A stretch of 64,000 nt of DNA from Schaalia sp. lx-260 (GCF_021083645.1 NZ_JAJNRQ010000002.1:372001-436000), one strand, 5' to 3'; counted from the stretch's first letter, positions 54,916 to 63,927 are shown. Numbers and translations are program-made. Notes: a model not told the origin generated them from the letters alone.

Positions 54916-55470
54916 TTAGCCTTTCTTTCCAAGAAGCACGGCATCGCGTCCGTCTTTTTCTTCTAAAAGTATCGTCACAGTTTCTAGGCGTGATGTGGGT
55001 AAGTTTTTTCCAACATAGTCTGGACGTATCGGTAATTCACGATGTCCGCGGTCAACAAGCACTGCAAGTTGCACGCTACTGGCTCGCCCAATTGTGCTGA
55101 GGGCATCAAGTGCAGCTTTAATTGTGCGTCCCGTGTATAGGACATCATCGACGAGGATGACTGTCCGACCTTCAATTCCTTCAGAGGGAACATGAGTGTT
55201 TTTTGGCGCGCGCAGTGGTTGATGTGCCAAATCATCGCGGTACATCGTCGTGTCGATAATTGCGAGGTCAATCGTTGTGTCAGTGATATGACCTAAAATG
55301 TCCACCAGACGTTCTGCCAAGTATGCGCCGCCTGTGGGAATACCGGCGATGACAAGATTACCCGTAGGATTCTTTTCAATAATTTCGTATGCGATACGCT
55401 TCAACGAGCGTCCAATGTCCTGTGATCCAAGGACTTCTTTATAGTGCGACTCAGCGTATGCGGTAGCCAC
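54916..55470 (-). CDS. pyrR: Pyr operon regulator / uracil phosphoribosyltransferase
   Basis: 184 residues from GTG 55470 (ATAYAESHYKEVLG), chosen because GGAG stands about 7-9 bases ahead and an upstream extension would lie in the leader hairpin. PRPP loop VILVDDVLYTGRTIKAALDAL and early helix IGRSLKRIAYEIIEKN identify PyrR. It binds pyr mRNA when UMP is high and has weak UPRTase activity. It is the first gene of pyrR-pyrB-pyrC-carA-carB-pyrF, and its own leader carries the PyrR-binding hairpin. Confidence 0.95.
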   Translation of the reverse strand: MATAYAESHYKEVLGSQDIGRSLKRIAYEIIEKNPTGNLVIAGIPTGGAYLAERLVDILGHITDTTIDLAIIDTTMYRDDLAHQPLRAPKNTHVPSEGIEGRTVILVDDVLYTGRTIKAALDALSTIGRASSVQLAVLVDRGHRELPIRPDYVGKNLPTSRLETVTILLEEKDGRDAVLLGKKG

Positions 55471-55476
55471 AGTCCT

Positions 55477-55510
55477 CTCCTTTCCGCCTCTCTGGACGAT
55501 CCTTAAAGGA
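55477..55510 (-). promoter_or_regulatory. pyrR: PyrR-binding RNA hairpin over the pyrR ribosome-binding site
   Basis: On the minus strand TCCTTT (55505-55510) can pair with AAAGGA just ahead of the pyrR start, closing a hairpin. Its internal bulge AAGGAT and upper stem-loop GTC-CAGAGA-GGC match the PyrR recognition consensus (hexaloop CNGNGA). The pairing hides the ribosome-binding site, and no terminator follows in the leader. This implies translational repression as in Mycobacterium, not attenuation as in Bacillus. Confidence 0.85.
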
Positions 55511-55696
55511 TTAACTTCCTTCCCACAATAGCAGTACGCGATACTCTTTCTTACCTTCATCACAGTTATGTGGATAAAACCAATGTTTTTTTACTGATTT
55601 TTCGCGGAAAATGCGCGTGTCATTCTTAGTATGCAATACGTCATATGTGAAGGAAGTAGGTGTTATGCCTCTGAATTTCCTCCAGTAAAAAGAATT

Positions 55697-55720
55697 CCCC
55701 GTTCTGTGAAAAGAACGGGG
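55697..55720 (-). terminator. Terminator after nusB
   Basis: CCCCGTTCT (55697-55705) pairs perfectly with AGAACGGGG (55712-55720). On the minus strand AATTCTTTTT follows. It ends the aro-efp-nusB transcript 22 bp after nusB, so the pyr operon has its own promoter downstream. Confidence 0.88.
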
Positions 55721-55742
55721 AAATGAATACGACGATCAGTTT

Positions 55743-56408
55743 TTAGTATTCGTCAAGGAGCTCATCAAGTTGAGCAAGATCAGCGGCAGTAATATCAGCC
55801 ATTGTGAGGTATCGCTGCTCATTTTCGGCACTGTGTTCTTGCGACTCGCGCTTCTGTGTTTCGCTAGCGTGAAGCTCATCAACACGTTCAGAGTCATTGG
55901 ATTCTTGCTCTGCATATGAGGAGAGCGAATCAGCAGAGGAGGTAACGCTGTTACGCTGCCATGCCGGAGATTCAAGATCTTTACGTATCGCATCCAAAAC
56001 GGCATTAACGAAAGCTGGTGACGAATCTGTTGAAATTGAGGTGACAATCGACAAAGCCTCGTCAATGGCGATAATTGGTGATACATCCTGAGCTTGAGCC
56101 AGCATTTCCCACGTTGCCACTCGCATAGTTGCTAAATCAACAGCAGCTAAACGATACAGTCCCGGCGTTTTTGCATGTTTTTCAATGAGCTTATCAATCC
56201 GTGACAGATTATCGGCAACCCCTTGAATAATCTCAATGGAATATTCAGGAAGCGGCGTTAAAGCAGCAGTAATTACTTTACGTTCACGCAATAAGTCACG
56301 TAAAACTTCAGAGTTACGTCCCATGCCTCGTTGGTCTGCTTCAAAGACCACATCGACTGCACGTTTACGTGCCTTTGTGCGAGAAGTGAACTTATGTGCC
56401 CGTGACAT
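55743..56408 (-). CDS. nusB: Transcription antitermination factor NusB with acidic tail
   Basis: 221 residues. Residues 8-145 are the NusB helical domain (TKARKRAVDVVFEADQRG, DLATMRVATWEML, VSPIIAIDEALSIVTSIST, PAFVNAVLDAI). The rest, about 70 residues, is a Ser/Glu-rich low-complexity tail (DSLSSYAEQESNDSERVDEL, then DITAADLAQLDELLDEY) that makes it longer than the usual 140-160. NusB with NusE loads antitermination complexes on rRNA boxA. ATG overlaps the efp stop (TGATG). Confidence 0.93.
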   Translation of the reverse strand: MSRAHKFTSRTKARKRAVDVVFEADQRGMGRNSEVLRDLLRERKVITAALTPLPEYSIEIIQGVADNLSRIDKLIEKHAKTPGLYRLAAVDLATMRVATWEMLAQAQDVSPIIAIDEALSIVTSISTDSSPAFVNAVLDAIRKDLESPAWQRNSVTSSADSLSSYAEQESNDSERVDELHASETQKRESQEHSAENEQRYLTMADITAADLAQLDELLDEY

Positions 56409-56971
56409 CAGTCGTTCACACGGCCAGAGTACGAGCCGTCACGTGTATCAACTTTCACGCGCACGCCTTCCTCAAGGAAAAGTGGCACCTGAATTTCGTA
56501 TCCGGTTTCCAAAGTCGCTGGCTTAGTTCCAGCGTTTGAACGATCACCTTGTAGGCCAGGCTCAGTGTGCGCAATTGTCAGGACAACCGTTGCGGGAAGC
56601 TCCACAAATAAAACAGTGCCATCGTGTTGGGACACAATAACATCTTGGTTTTCGACCATAAAGTTACGCGCATTTCCCACCACATCAGCAGGCACATTGA
56701 TTTGCTCATATGTGGAGGTGTCCATGAAAACGTAGTCAGCACCATCTTGGTACAGGTAAGTCATATCACGACGATCAACTGTTGCCGTCTCAATCTTGAT
56801 ACCCGCATTGAATGTCTTGTCCACAGTTTTACCTGACATGACATTCTTAATCTTCGTGCGAACGAAAGCGGGCCCCTTACCCGGCTTCACGTGCTGAAAT
56901 TCAACAACCTGCCACAGTTGACCATCAATCACCATGACCATGCCATTTTTAAGATCGTTTGTGGTTGCCAC
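56408..56971 (-). CDS. efp: Elongation factor P
   Basis: 187 residues with three OB-like domains: [20 protein letters not shown], the tRNA-contact loop [12 protein letters not shown] with the modifiable Lys in PGKG, and DGSYSGRVN at the end. It rescues ribosomes at polyproline stretches. In many actinobacteria the Lys is unmodified, and no epmA or ymfI-type modifier gene is seen nearby. It is followed by overlapping nusB. Confidence 0.96.
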   Translation of the reverse strand: MATTNDLKNGMVMVIDGQLWQVVEFQHVKPGKGPAFVRTKIKNVMSGKTVDKTFNAGIKIETATVDRRDMTYLYQDGADYVFMDTSTYEQINVPADVVGNARNFMVENQDVIVSQHDGTVLFVELPATVVLTIAHTEPGLQGDRSNAGTKPATLETGYEIQVPLFLEEGVRVKVDTRDGSYSGRVND

Positions 56972-56998
56972 GAAAGTGCCTCACTCATTAGGGAAAAA

Positions 56999-57538
56999 TT
57001 AACCGTCCAACATTTTACACGTATTCATCACGTCAAAAGCCACCTGTGTGATGGACTTCTTATTTGTATCTACACGGATAGCTCCAATGCGTTCACACGC
57101 ACTCTGATGCGCACTCATCATCTGAGCTAACATTGCACGCGGAGCACCCAGACTTACAGGGCGCGGCACATTCATTCCCTCACGCACCGTAAGCGTTGAA
57201 ATATCAACAGATAATTGCACAATATCAGTACCTGCGCGTTGAGCCCGATCAATAGATTCCACAATCGCAGGATCATGCACTTGAGAAGCACCTAAGGCGA
57301 CAATCACGCCTTGTGTACTGATCGCATCCAAAGCAACACTTTGACGTACCTCATGCAAACGCTCATCGCCGGTAATAATGAGATCATGTATAGGCATATG
57401 TAGAACCTGACCTACACGTGTATCCACATCAATAAAAGTCACACCCGTATGCTGCGCAATATATTCACCAACAGCAGTTTTACCGCTACCAGGCACTCCC
57501 ACGAAGATCAGACGAGCATAGGCTTTTTCCTCATACAT
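56999..57538 (-). CDS. Shikimate kinase-like protein, probably divergent
   Basis: 179 residues of the shikimate kinase fold: Walker A FVGVPGSGKTAVGEYIA and the shikimate Asp region FIDVDTRVGQ. Key positions differ from the genuine kinase domain fused to AroB next door. Where that has GEAAFRDME (shikimate-binding Arg), this has GDERLHEVR. The GGGAV glycine triad is ALGASQ here. ATP binding thus looks kept and shikimate binding doubtful. It overlaps aroKB by 8 bp, so it is co-expressed. It may act on another substrate or modulate the pathway. Confidence 0.72.
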   Translation of the reverse strand: MYEEKAYARLIFVGVPGSGKTAVGEYIAQHTGVTFIDVDTRVGQVLHMPIHDLIITGDERLHEVRQSVALDAISTQGVIVALGASQVHDPAIVESIDRAQRAGTDIVQLSVDISTLTVREGMNVPRPVSLGAPRAMLAQMMSAHQSACERIGAIRVDTNKKSITQVAFDVMNTCKMLDG

Positions 57539-59117
57539 GAATGAGTCCCACTTTACGGGCAGGTTCAGTAAGTTCTTCAGCGCTGACGCGGTACACGTGC
57601 GGATTACCTATCCCATCCAAAAGAACGAAACGGAGCTGACCAGAGCGTACTTTTTTATCATTAAGCATCACTGATAACACATCCGATAAAGAAGCGCCCT
57701 CATAGCAAACGGGTAGTCCGATAAGTGAAAATACGTGACGATGCAGGTCTACACTTTCACGGTCCAACACACTACGAGCACAAGCTAGCTCTGCGGCAAA
57801 AACACAGCCCACCGCCACGGCATACCCATGGCGCCACCGGTAATTTTCACAACGCTCAATTGCATGAGCCAGCGTGTGACCATAATTAAGGATTTCACGC
57901 ATACCCAGCTCGTGTAAATCCTGCGAAACCACATCAGCTTTGACTCGTATAGAGCGTTCTACCAGCTCCATCAAAACCTCACTGTCATGCGACAGCATAT
58001 CGGCACCATGTCGGACAATAAGATCCGTAATAACACCATCACGTATGAAACCGCATTTAGCTATCTCAGCTACACCAGAACGCATATCCTCCAACGGCAA
58101 AGTTGATAAGAAATCCATATCAACTATCACTCGTGTCGGCGTATGGAAAGAGCCGACAAGGTTTTTCCCCGCCTGCGTGTTAATACCCGTTTTCCCACCT
58201 ACAGCAGCGTCCACCATTGCAAGCACAGTGGTAGGCACCTGAATGACATCAATTCCCCTCAGCCAGGTGGCGGCAACAAAACCTGCCATATCCGTGGTTG
58301 CTCCACCACCAACAGCAACAATTGCATCATGTCGACCTAAACGGATACGACCGGCCACATCCCATAGCTCGGTAACAACCTCAATATTTTTACCTGCTTC
58401 AGCATCCGGATGATCCGCACAATGAACCTGATACCCTAAAGCACGTAAACCCTCAGCTAAAACATGAGCTTGATGAAGCATTGAAGGCGCATGGATCAGT
58501 AAAATCTTCGTACACGTTGAACGTAAACCAGCGGCCACGTCACTGGCATCACTTCCACGCCCAATAATCACAGGATACGGTTTTTCCCCTCCCACATGAA
58601 CAATGCGATGCGGGACCTGCACATGAGCATATAAACGCTCAGCAACCTCATCAGCAGGAGACGAATCAGAATATTCATGATACGTCGCTACTTGCGCATA
58701 TAAGTCAGCACGTTCTTCACGTAAACGCCGCAAAGCCTCATCCGGATGATCTGCCAGCAAAGGCCGATGCGTTTTCCCTTGAGTGCGTCGCACAAGTTCA
58801 TCATGATCTACGTCTAAGAAAACGACACTATGCCCACGCAACATATCACGCACAGCAGGATTGGTAACGGCTCCTCCTCCCAGCGAAATCACCGCATGAG
58901 AACGTAAAGCAGTCTCCACAGCCGCACATTCCATATCACGAAAAGCTGCTTCTCCTTGTGCAGCAAAAATTTCACGCACACTGCGCCCCTCACGTCTTTC
59001 AACGAGAAGATCAGTATCCACATGCGCGACACCAAGTTTTTTCGCCAGAATACGGCCCACTTTTGTTTTACCAGCGCCAGGTAAACCCACAAAAACAATA
59101 GGCAATGTCAGGAGCAT
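57531..59117 (-). CDS. aroKB: Fused shikimate kinase / 3-dehydroquinate synthase
   Basis: 528 residues from ATG 59117, which shares TAATG with the aroC stop and has AGGAGG 9 bases upstream. Residues 1-170 are shikimate kinase (FVGLPGAGKTKVGRILA, VDTDLLVERREGRSV, FRDME, SLGGGAVT, RPLL). Residues about 175-525 are dehydroquinate synthase with NAD site VGGGATTDMAGFVAATWLRG, the GGKTGIN loop, and metal ligands in AEIAKCGFI, LNYGHTLAHAIE and RHGYAVAVG. The fusion couples two non-consecutive steps of chorismate synthesis in one chain. Confidence 0.95.
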   Translation of the reverse strand: MLLTLPIVFVGLPGAGKTKVGRILAKKLGVAHVDTDLLVERREGRSVREIFAAQGEAAFRDMECAAVETALRSHAVISLGGGAVTNPAVRDMLRGHSVVFLDVDHDELVRRTQGKTHRPLLADHPDEALRRLREERADLYAQVATYHEYSDSSPADEVAERLYAHVQVPHRIVHVGGEKPYPVIIGRGSDASDVAAGLRSTCTKILLIHAPSMLHQAHVLAEGLRALGYQVHCADHPDAEAGKNIEVVTELWDVAGRIRLGRHDAIVAVGGGATTDMAGFVAATWLRGIDVIQVPTTVLAMVDAAVGGKTGINTQAGKNLVGSFHTPTRVIVDMDFLSTLPLEDMRSGVAEIAKCGFIRDGVITDLIVRHGADMLSHDSEVLMELVERSIRVKADVVSQDLHELGMREILNYGHTLAHAIERCENYRWRHGYAVAVGCVFAAELACARSVLDRESVDLHRHVFSLIGLPVCYEGASLSDVLSVMLNDKKVRSGQLRFVLLDGIGNPHVYRVSAEELTEPARKVGLIHV

Positions 59118-60340
59118 TATGACCATCCTCCTAATCGAGTATTCACATGCTGCACATAAGCGTCTAAGTTACGTTTCATTTCATTGACCGACAGGCCACC
59201 AGCATGTTGGAATAACGCATCGGCAAGAACCAAAGCTACTTCAGCCTGCGAAATCACAGCAGCGGGAACGACATGGCATGTATCTGAACGCTGATGCAAC
59301 GCTGTCGTAGCTTCTCCGCTTTCCACATCAACTGTGCGCAGCGCATGAGGAATCGTTGAAATTGGCTTAAAAGCAGCACGCACAATAATGGGCTGCCCAT
59401 TGGAAGTGCCTCCTTCAATACCGCCCGCATGATTTGCTGTGCGACGCAGGCTCCCATCATTTTCACGGATCAGCTCATCTTGAGCAGCAGAACCAGGTAA
59501 AGCTGCTTGAGCAAAACCATCCCCAATTTCCACACCTTTAACAGATTGGATTGACATGAGCGCTGCCGCAATACGCGCATCCAAACGACGATCAGCGTGG
59601 ACATGTGAACCTAATCCCAAAGGCACATGCCATGCAATTACTTCAACGACACCTCCAACAGTATCGCCAGTATCTTTCGCAGCTTGAATACGAGCAAGGA
59701 AACGTTTTTCTGTTTCCGCATCTAAAGTACGCACAGGTGAGTCATCTAAAGCTGAAACATCATCTGGGGTAGGTACGCGCTCTCTGGCAGCAAGTTCTTC
59801 ACCAACAGAAACCACGTGGGAAACTAAACGAATACCTGCTACCTGTTCCAATAAGGCTTCAGCTAAAGCACCTAAAACGACACGTGCCGCAGTTTCACGA
59901 GCTGACGCGCGTTCAAGCACATTACGTATATCAGTGAGGTCATAAGACATTAATCCAGCCAGATCAGCATGTCCTGGACGGGGACGTGTGAGTTTCTTAT
60001 TACGCGCAACCTCGCGTTCGTCTCCACTTCCCGCGTCAATGAGGAGAGCTTCAGGTGGGACAGGATCCGCAGACATCACTACTTCCCATTTAGGCCACTC
60101 TGAGTTAGCGATCTGGATTGCAACTGGGGCACCTGTGGTTTGCCCGTGACGGATACCGCTCAGAATTGTGACCTCGTCTTTTTCCCATTTTTGCCGAGGC
60201 CCACGTCCCGCGCCAAGACGACGACGAGCCAGCGCGTCACGGAAAGTTTCAGTGGTGACTTCCACTCCGGAAGGCATGCCTTCAATTGTTGCAAGTAAAA
60301 CGGGGCCGTGTGATTCCCCTGCGGTCATCCATCTGAGCAT
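59117..60340 (-). CDS. aroC: Chorismate synthase
   Basis: 407 residues. Signatures include TAGESHGPVLLATIEGMPSG, the FMN/EPSP region RPGHADLAGLMSY, RASARETAARVVLGALAEALL, and HAGGIEGGTSNGQPIIVR. It forms chorismate from EPSP using reduced FMN, a link to the flavin supply discussed for ribXY. It is the first gene of aroC-aroKB-(kinase-like)-efp-nusB. The ribosome-binding site is poor. Confidence 0.97.
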   Translation of the reverse strand: MLRWMTAGESHGPVLLATIEGMPSGVEVTTETFRDALARRRLGAGRGPRQKWEKDEVTILSGIRHGQTTGAPVAIQIANSEWPKWEVVMSADPVPPEALLIDAGSGDEREVARNKKLTRPRPGHADLAGLMSYDLTDIRNVLERASARETAARVVLGALAEALLEQVAGIRLVSHVVSVGEELAARERVPTPDDVSALDDSPVRTLDAETEKRFLARIQAAKDTGDTVGGVVEVIAWHVPLGLGSHVHADRRLDARIAAALMSIQSVKGVEIGDGFAQAALPGSAAQDELIRENDGSLRRTANHAGGIEGGTSNGQPIIVRAAFKPISTIPHALRTVDVESGEATTALHQRSDTCHVVPAAVISQAEVALVLADALFQHAGGLSVNEMKRNLDAYVQHVNTRLGGWS

Positions 60341-60423
60341 GGTGTCAGTTTTTCATATCTGTCGGCAGTGTTCTGGGCGCGTCCGATCAGTAGGCACAGG
60401 AAAGACAAAAAGCTTTCTCGTGT

Positions 60424-61197
60424 TCATAAGCGAACGGGGAAATGTGCATTTTTTAGGGCTTGTTTCACCTCATGAATATGTAAAAGACCAAAATGGAAAA
60501 CAGAGGCTGCAAGTACCGCATCTGCGCCAGCTGCTGCGGCCTGCACGAAATCTTCACACCGCCCCGCGCCTCCTGAAGCAATCACGGGAACGGACACATG
60601 TTCACGTATGGTACGCAGCATATCCACATCAAAACCTTCACGTACCCCATCAGCATCCATTGAGTTCAAAAGGATTTCACCAACACCGAGTTCACATGCA
60701 CGTATCGTCCATTCAAGAGCATCAATTCCTGTTGAACGTCGCCCCCCATGCGTTGTCACCTCATAACCGGACTGCGTGCACACACCCTGCTGACAACGAC
60801 GAGCATCTACTGAAAGAACAAGCACCTGATTACCGAAACGATCAGTCACACGAGCGATCAGGTCAGGGTCAGCCAGAGCAGCCGTATTCACGCTTACTTT
60901 ATCTGCGCCGCGTTCAAGGAGGCGTGCCACGTCGTCAACGCTGCGTACTCCCCCACCTACGGTCAAAGGGACAAACACGTTTTCCGCAGTTGCAGACACG
61001 ACCTCATACATTGTGGCGCGTCCTTGTACGGATGCGGATACGTCAAGAAAAGTTATTTCATCTGCGCCTTGCTCACTGTACAGTCGAGCGCGTTCAACAG
61101 GATCGCCTGCGTCTGTCAGATTCTCAAAATTCACGCCTTTGACGACGCGGCCAGCATCCACGTCTAAACATGGGATTACACGTACAGCAACTGTCAT
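60424..61197 (-). CDS. hisF: Imidazole glycerol phosphate synthase cyclase subunit
   Basis: 257 residues from ATG 61197 ([19 protein letters not shown]); the frame extends upstream without homology. TIM barrel with catalytic Asp in CLDVD and in [15 protein letters not shown], phosphate sites in [10 protein letters not shown] and [13 protein letters not shown]. It closes the imidazole ring in histidine synthesis, using ammonia from HisH. No other his gene is in the window. A clear ribosome-binding site was not seen. Confidence 0.95.
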   Translation of the reverse strand: MTVAVRVIPCLDVDAGRVVKGVNFENLTDAGDPVERARLYSEQGADEITFLDVSASVQGRATMYEVVSATAENVFVPLTVGGGVRSVDDVARLLERGADKVSVNTAALADPDLIARVTDRFGNQVLVLSVDARRCQQGVCTQSGYEVTTHGGRRSTGIDALEWTIRACELGVGEILLNSMDADGVREGFDVDMLRTIREHVSVPVIASGGAGRCEDFVQAAAAGADAVLAASVFHFGLLHIHEVKQALKNAHFPVRL

Positions 61198-61377
61198 ATG
61201 TGTGAGTCTAGTTGGGTTGGCACAGAAAAAAGAGAGCGTCCGGTTTGCGTCTTTCTTTCGTAACGGCAGCACGAAAGAAAAGCACGGAGATTTTTATGTT
61301 TATCCTATTTAAGTTCCCTGTGAGTTTCCTGCTGCCTATGGCCTGTCCTCAGATTGTCTCTAAGGATCAGAACGTGC

Positions 61378-62361
61378 CTACTCTGATTCCTCAGTATCAT
61401 TTGCTGGTTCGGCTGCCAAAATATCGACAAGCACGCATAAAGTGTCGTCTCCGTAGGCTAAATCCGGAGGAATTGTGATTGCCACACGGGAACCTACACG
61501 TTGATCGACTAAAGCTTGACGGATCCCCGGCATTGCCTCACCTAATCGCAGCATACGCGGCACGCCGGTACTCCATGTAGCATCACGGACAATCCCATCT
61601 GTCCAGCCTGTCGCAATAAATTGCACAACTAAACGATCATCAAGTTGTACTTGCGGCCCGTAACCACGAATCAAAGGGTGTGCGGTTACATTATCTGGAG
61701 GGGTTTCTCCGTGACGAATAATCGGTCCTTCCGGTGCAATAGTTACATCCATCGGGCCTGTTGATACGTCAACGTTACTTCCTTGAGCAACTGTATAAAG
61801 AATGTCAATAACATCAATTTCAATGGGCGAAGCAGATTCCGCGCGTTCTTCTTCACTGAGGTAACGCACGTATAACAATCGCGTTCCTTCTGTTTTCCCT
61901 ACTACCGCACGTAAGATTTCTTGATCGAAAACTTGAGTGCTTGCACGCCCCAAAGTTATTTGTGGCCGACCATGAGGTGACAAAATACTGCCATCACGAC
62001 CATCAAATGCTGTGATCGACAATAAAACTGGTGATTCTTCCCTGATAACGCGTCCCATGCCGCGAGTAAGAACCTGACGTTTTGCTCCTGTGAGTGAAAT
62101 AGTTTCATTCACTGTGAGGACCGGAGTAGCCCCCACGCGCCCTGATACTTCAATTCCATAAAAGCTGGTAGGTGATTTTTGTGTACTCTGCGCAGCATCA
62201 TATGTTTTATGAGTAAATATGGGCAAGAGGCGCACAATCCCAAAAGTAACTGCGGCTGCTAATAGGAGCACACAGATAATACCGGCATACCACACGACAC
62301 GTCGGTATGTGCTTTGTTCTTTCGCATGCCTGCCAACATTGGGGCTGTGTTGATTCATCAT
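61378..62361 (-). CDS. Membrane-anchored FKBP-type peptidyl-prolyl isomerase-like protein
   Basis: 327 residues. A short polar N-terminus, one TM helix (about 26-48, WYAGIICVLLLAAAVTF), then an extracytoplasmic part of about 275 residues. The C-terminal third resembles FKBP (DRLVVQFIATGWTDGIV, GEAMPGIRQALVDQRVGSRVAITIPPDLAYGD). A similar but weaker pattern lies in the middle third, suggesting a tandem FKBP pair, one degenerate. In many actinobacteria an FKBP gene follows pafA. It overlaps pafA (ATGA). A folding role outside the membrane is inferred. Confidence 0.8.
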   Translation of the reverse strand: MMNQHSPNVGRHAKEQSTYRRVVWYAGIICVLLLAAAVTFGIVRLLPIFTHKTYDAAQSTQKSPTSFYGIEVSGRVGATPVLTVNETISLTGAKRQVLTRGMGRVIREESPVLLSITAFDGRDGSILSPHGRPQITLGRASTQVFDQEILRAVVGKTEGTRLLYVRYLSEEERAESASPIEIDVIDILYTVAQGSNVDVSTGPMDVTIAPEGPIIRHGETPPDNVTAHPLIRGYGPQVQLDDRLVVQFIATGWTDGIVRDATWSTGVPRMLRLGEAMPGIRQALVDQRVGSRVAITIPPDLAYGDDTLCVLVDILAAEPANDTEESE

Positions 62362-63746
62362 GCTGGTAAAACCGGTGTTGAATCAGTGATATCACGTATC
62401 AAAGCATCCACGCGCACGTCTTCGCATGCGAATGGGTCCTGCAAAGATAAGGGCTGCGCATTACCGTATTCTGGCCGTATATGTACCCAATCTGCTGCAA
62501 GATCCACATGCGCATCTTGAGCGGCACCAATGATTTTTCCACGCAGATACGCGCGTGTCGTCAGGGGCGGTGTACGGGTTGCTGATGTGACTTCTTCATC
62601 GGTGCTCAGGCGCTTCATTAACCCTGTTTTTTCCATTCGATCAGCCAAGCCGCTCGCAGTGATGTCATGATAGGACAGGTCTAGTCGGGCAATACGTGGA
62701 TCCGAAAGTCGGCATCCTGTGCGTGACATATAGGCATCAATCAGCTTTTTCTTTATGACATGGTCCAGTTCAGTATCTACCTGAGTCCAATCATTTGTAT
62801 CTAAAGCATGGATTGCACGATCCCACAGGTCCACAACATATACAAGTAACGATGTCATTTCTTCTACTGGGCATCGGCGCAGGACTCGTTCATATATTTC
62901 GCGTTGAATCTGTGCTGCCGTCATTGAACGCCCATCAGCGAGGTCAAGACGTACTTGCGTGTTATTCCCCGTATTGAGTTGCCGGATAGCACCCATAGGA
63001 TCCGCCAAGGCGAGGTCCTCTAGGTGGATTCCTTCTTCAATGGCATCTAAGAGGAGCTGTGTCGCACCAATTTTTAACGCAGTTGTTGCTTCACAAACAT
63101 TCGTGTCCCCCACGATGACATGCATACGACGGTATGACGTGGAATCTGCCAAAGGCTCATCGCGGGTATTAATGATAGGGCGTGAACGTGTTGTCGCAGA
63201 AGAAACAGCATCCCACATGTGCTCAGCTCGTTGTGATGTGCAATATACTGCGCCTGCCGGGGTGCGACGAATGTATCCTGATCCCACTAACGCTTGACGA
63301 GTAATAAAGAAAGCAACAAGAGCATCAGCGACTTGCCGGAAATCTCGCCTGCGGTGCAGCAAATAGTTTTCATGGCATCCGTAGGAATTTCCTTGTGAAT
63401 CAACGTTATTACGGAACAGGTACATGCGTTCAGGGCGACCGTGTTCTTCTAATCTGTGGTCAGCTTGTGCGGCAAGATCAGTAAAAAGGCGGCTTCCAGC
63501 ACGGTCTTGTGCAAGTAGATCGTCAAGGCGATCACATTCAGCAGTTGCGTATTCAGGGTGAGAACCCACGTCAAGGTACAGTCTGCCGCCATTACGTAAG
63601 AACAGGTTCGTTGAGCGGTACTGTTGGATAAGCGGAGTAAAAAGTTCACGCGCAGCCTCATCGGCATTTAATGAGGCAGGTGTTCCATCCAGTGTCGCAG
63701 CGGTAAGCCCGTACTCTGTTTCTATACCAAAGACGCGGCGTTTCAC
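62358..63746 (-). CDS. pafA: Pup-protein ligase PafA
   Basis: 462 residues from GTG 63746 (MKRRVFGIETEYGL), one base after the pup stop; a longer in-frame start at 63803 would lie inside pup. The catalytic N-terminus GIETEYG with the Mg-binding Glu, LRNGGRLYLDVGSHPEYATAE, GNSYGCHENYLLHRR, and INTRDEPLAD are conserved. It belongs to the glutamine-synthetase-like superfamily. PafA joins Pup's C-terminal Glu to lysines of target proteins. The downstream FKBP-like gene overlaps its stop. Confidence 0.96.
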   Translation of the reverse strand: MKRRVFGIETEYGLTAATLDGTPASLNADEAARELFTPLIQQYRSTNLFLRNGGRLYLDVGSHPEYATAECDRLDDLLAQDRAGSRLFTDLAAQADHRLEEHGRPERMYLFRNNVDSQGNSYGCHENYLLHRRRDFRQVADALVAFFITRQALVGSGYIRRTPAGAVYCTSQRAEHMWDAVSSATTRSRPIINTRDEPLADSTSYRRMHVIVGDTNVCEATTALKIGATQLLLDAIEEGIHLEDLALADPMGAIRQLNTGNNTQVRLDLADGRSMTAAQIQREIYERVLRRCPVEEMTSLLVYVVDLWDRAIHALDTNDWTQVDTELDHVIKKKLIDAYMSRTGCRLSDPRIARLDLSYHDITASGLADRMEKTGLMKRLSTDEEVTSATRTPPLTTRAYLRGKIIGAAQDAHVDLAADWVHIRPEYGNAQPLSLQDPFACEDVRVDALIRDITDSTPVLPA

Positions 63747-63747
63747 C

Positions 63748-63927
63748 TTACTGGCCACCTTTCTGAACGAATCCTTGAACGAATTGCGTGGCATTACTTT
63801 CAAGAACTAAATCAATTTCGTCCAGAAGGGCATCAATGGGTTGTACTGTTGCATTTACTTGTCCGTTGAGGATCTCCCCTTCGTCCTCATGCGAGGGGCC
63901 ACCACCATGTGCGCGTAATTGTTCCAC
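63748..63927 (-). CDS. pup: Prokaryotic ubiquitin-like protein Pup
   Basis: 59 residues. A GTG start at 63927 with GAAGGAAG about 8 bases upstream, a disordered N-terminus (EQLRAHGGGPSHEDEGE), the helical PafA/Mpa-binding part IDALLDEIDLVLESNATQF, and the invariant end FVQKGGQ. The final Gln means it must be deamidated to Glu by Dop before ligation. It is one base upstream of pafA. The N-terminus is a little shorter than in mycobacteria (64 residues). Confidence 0.95.
   Translation of the reverse strand: MEQLRAHGGGPSHEDEGEILNGQVNATVQPIDALLDEIDLVLESNATQFVQGFVQKGGQ

Noticed and set aside
60168-61142. 324-codon plus-strand frame opposite aroC and hisF
   Set aside because: It is antisense to two highly conserved genes and rich in Arg, His and Pro as expected of a mirror frame. 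Long antisense frames are common here.
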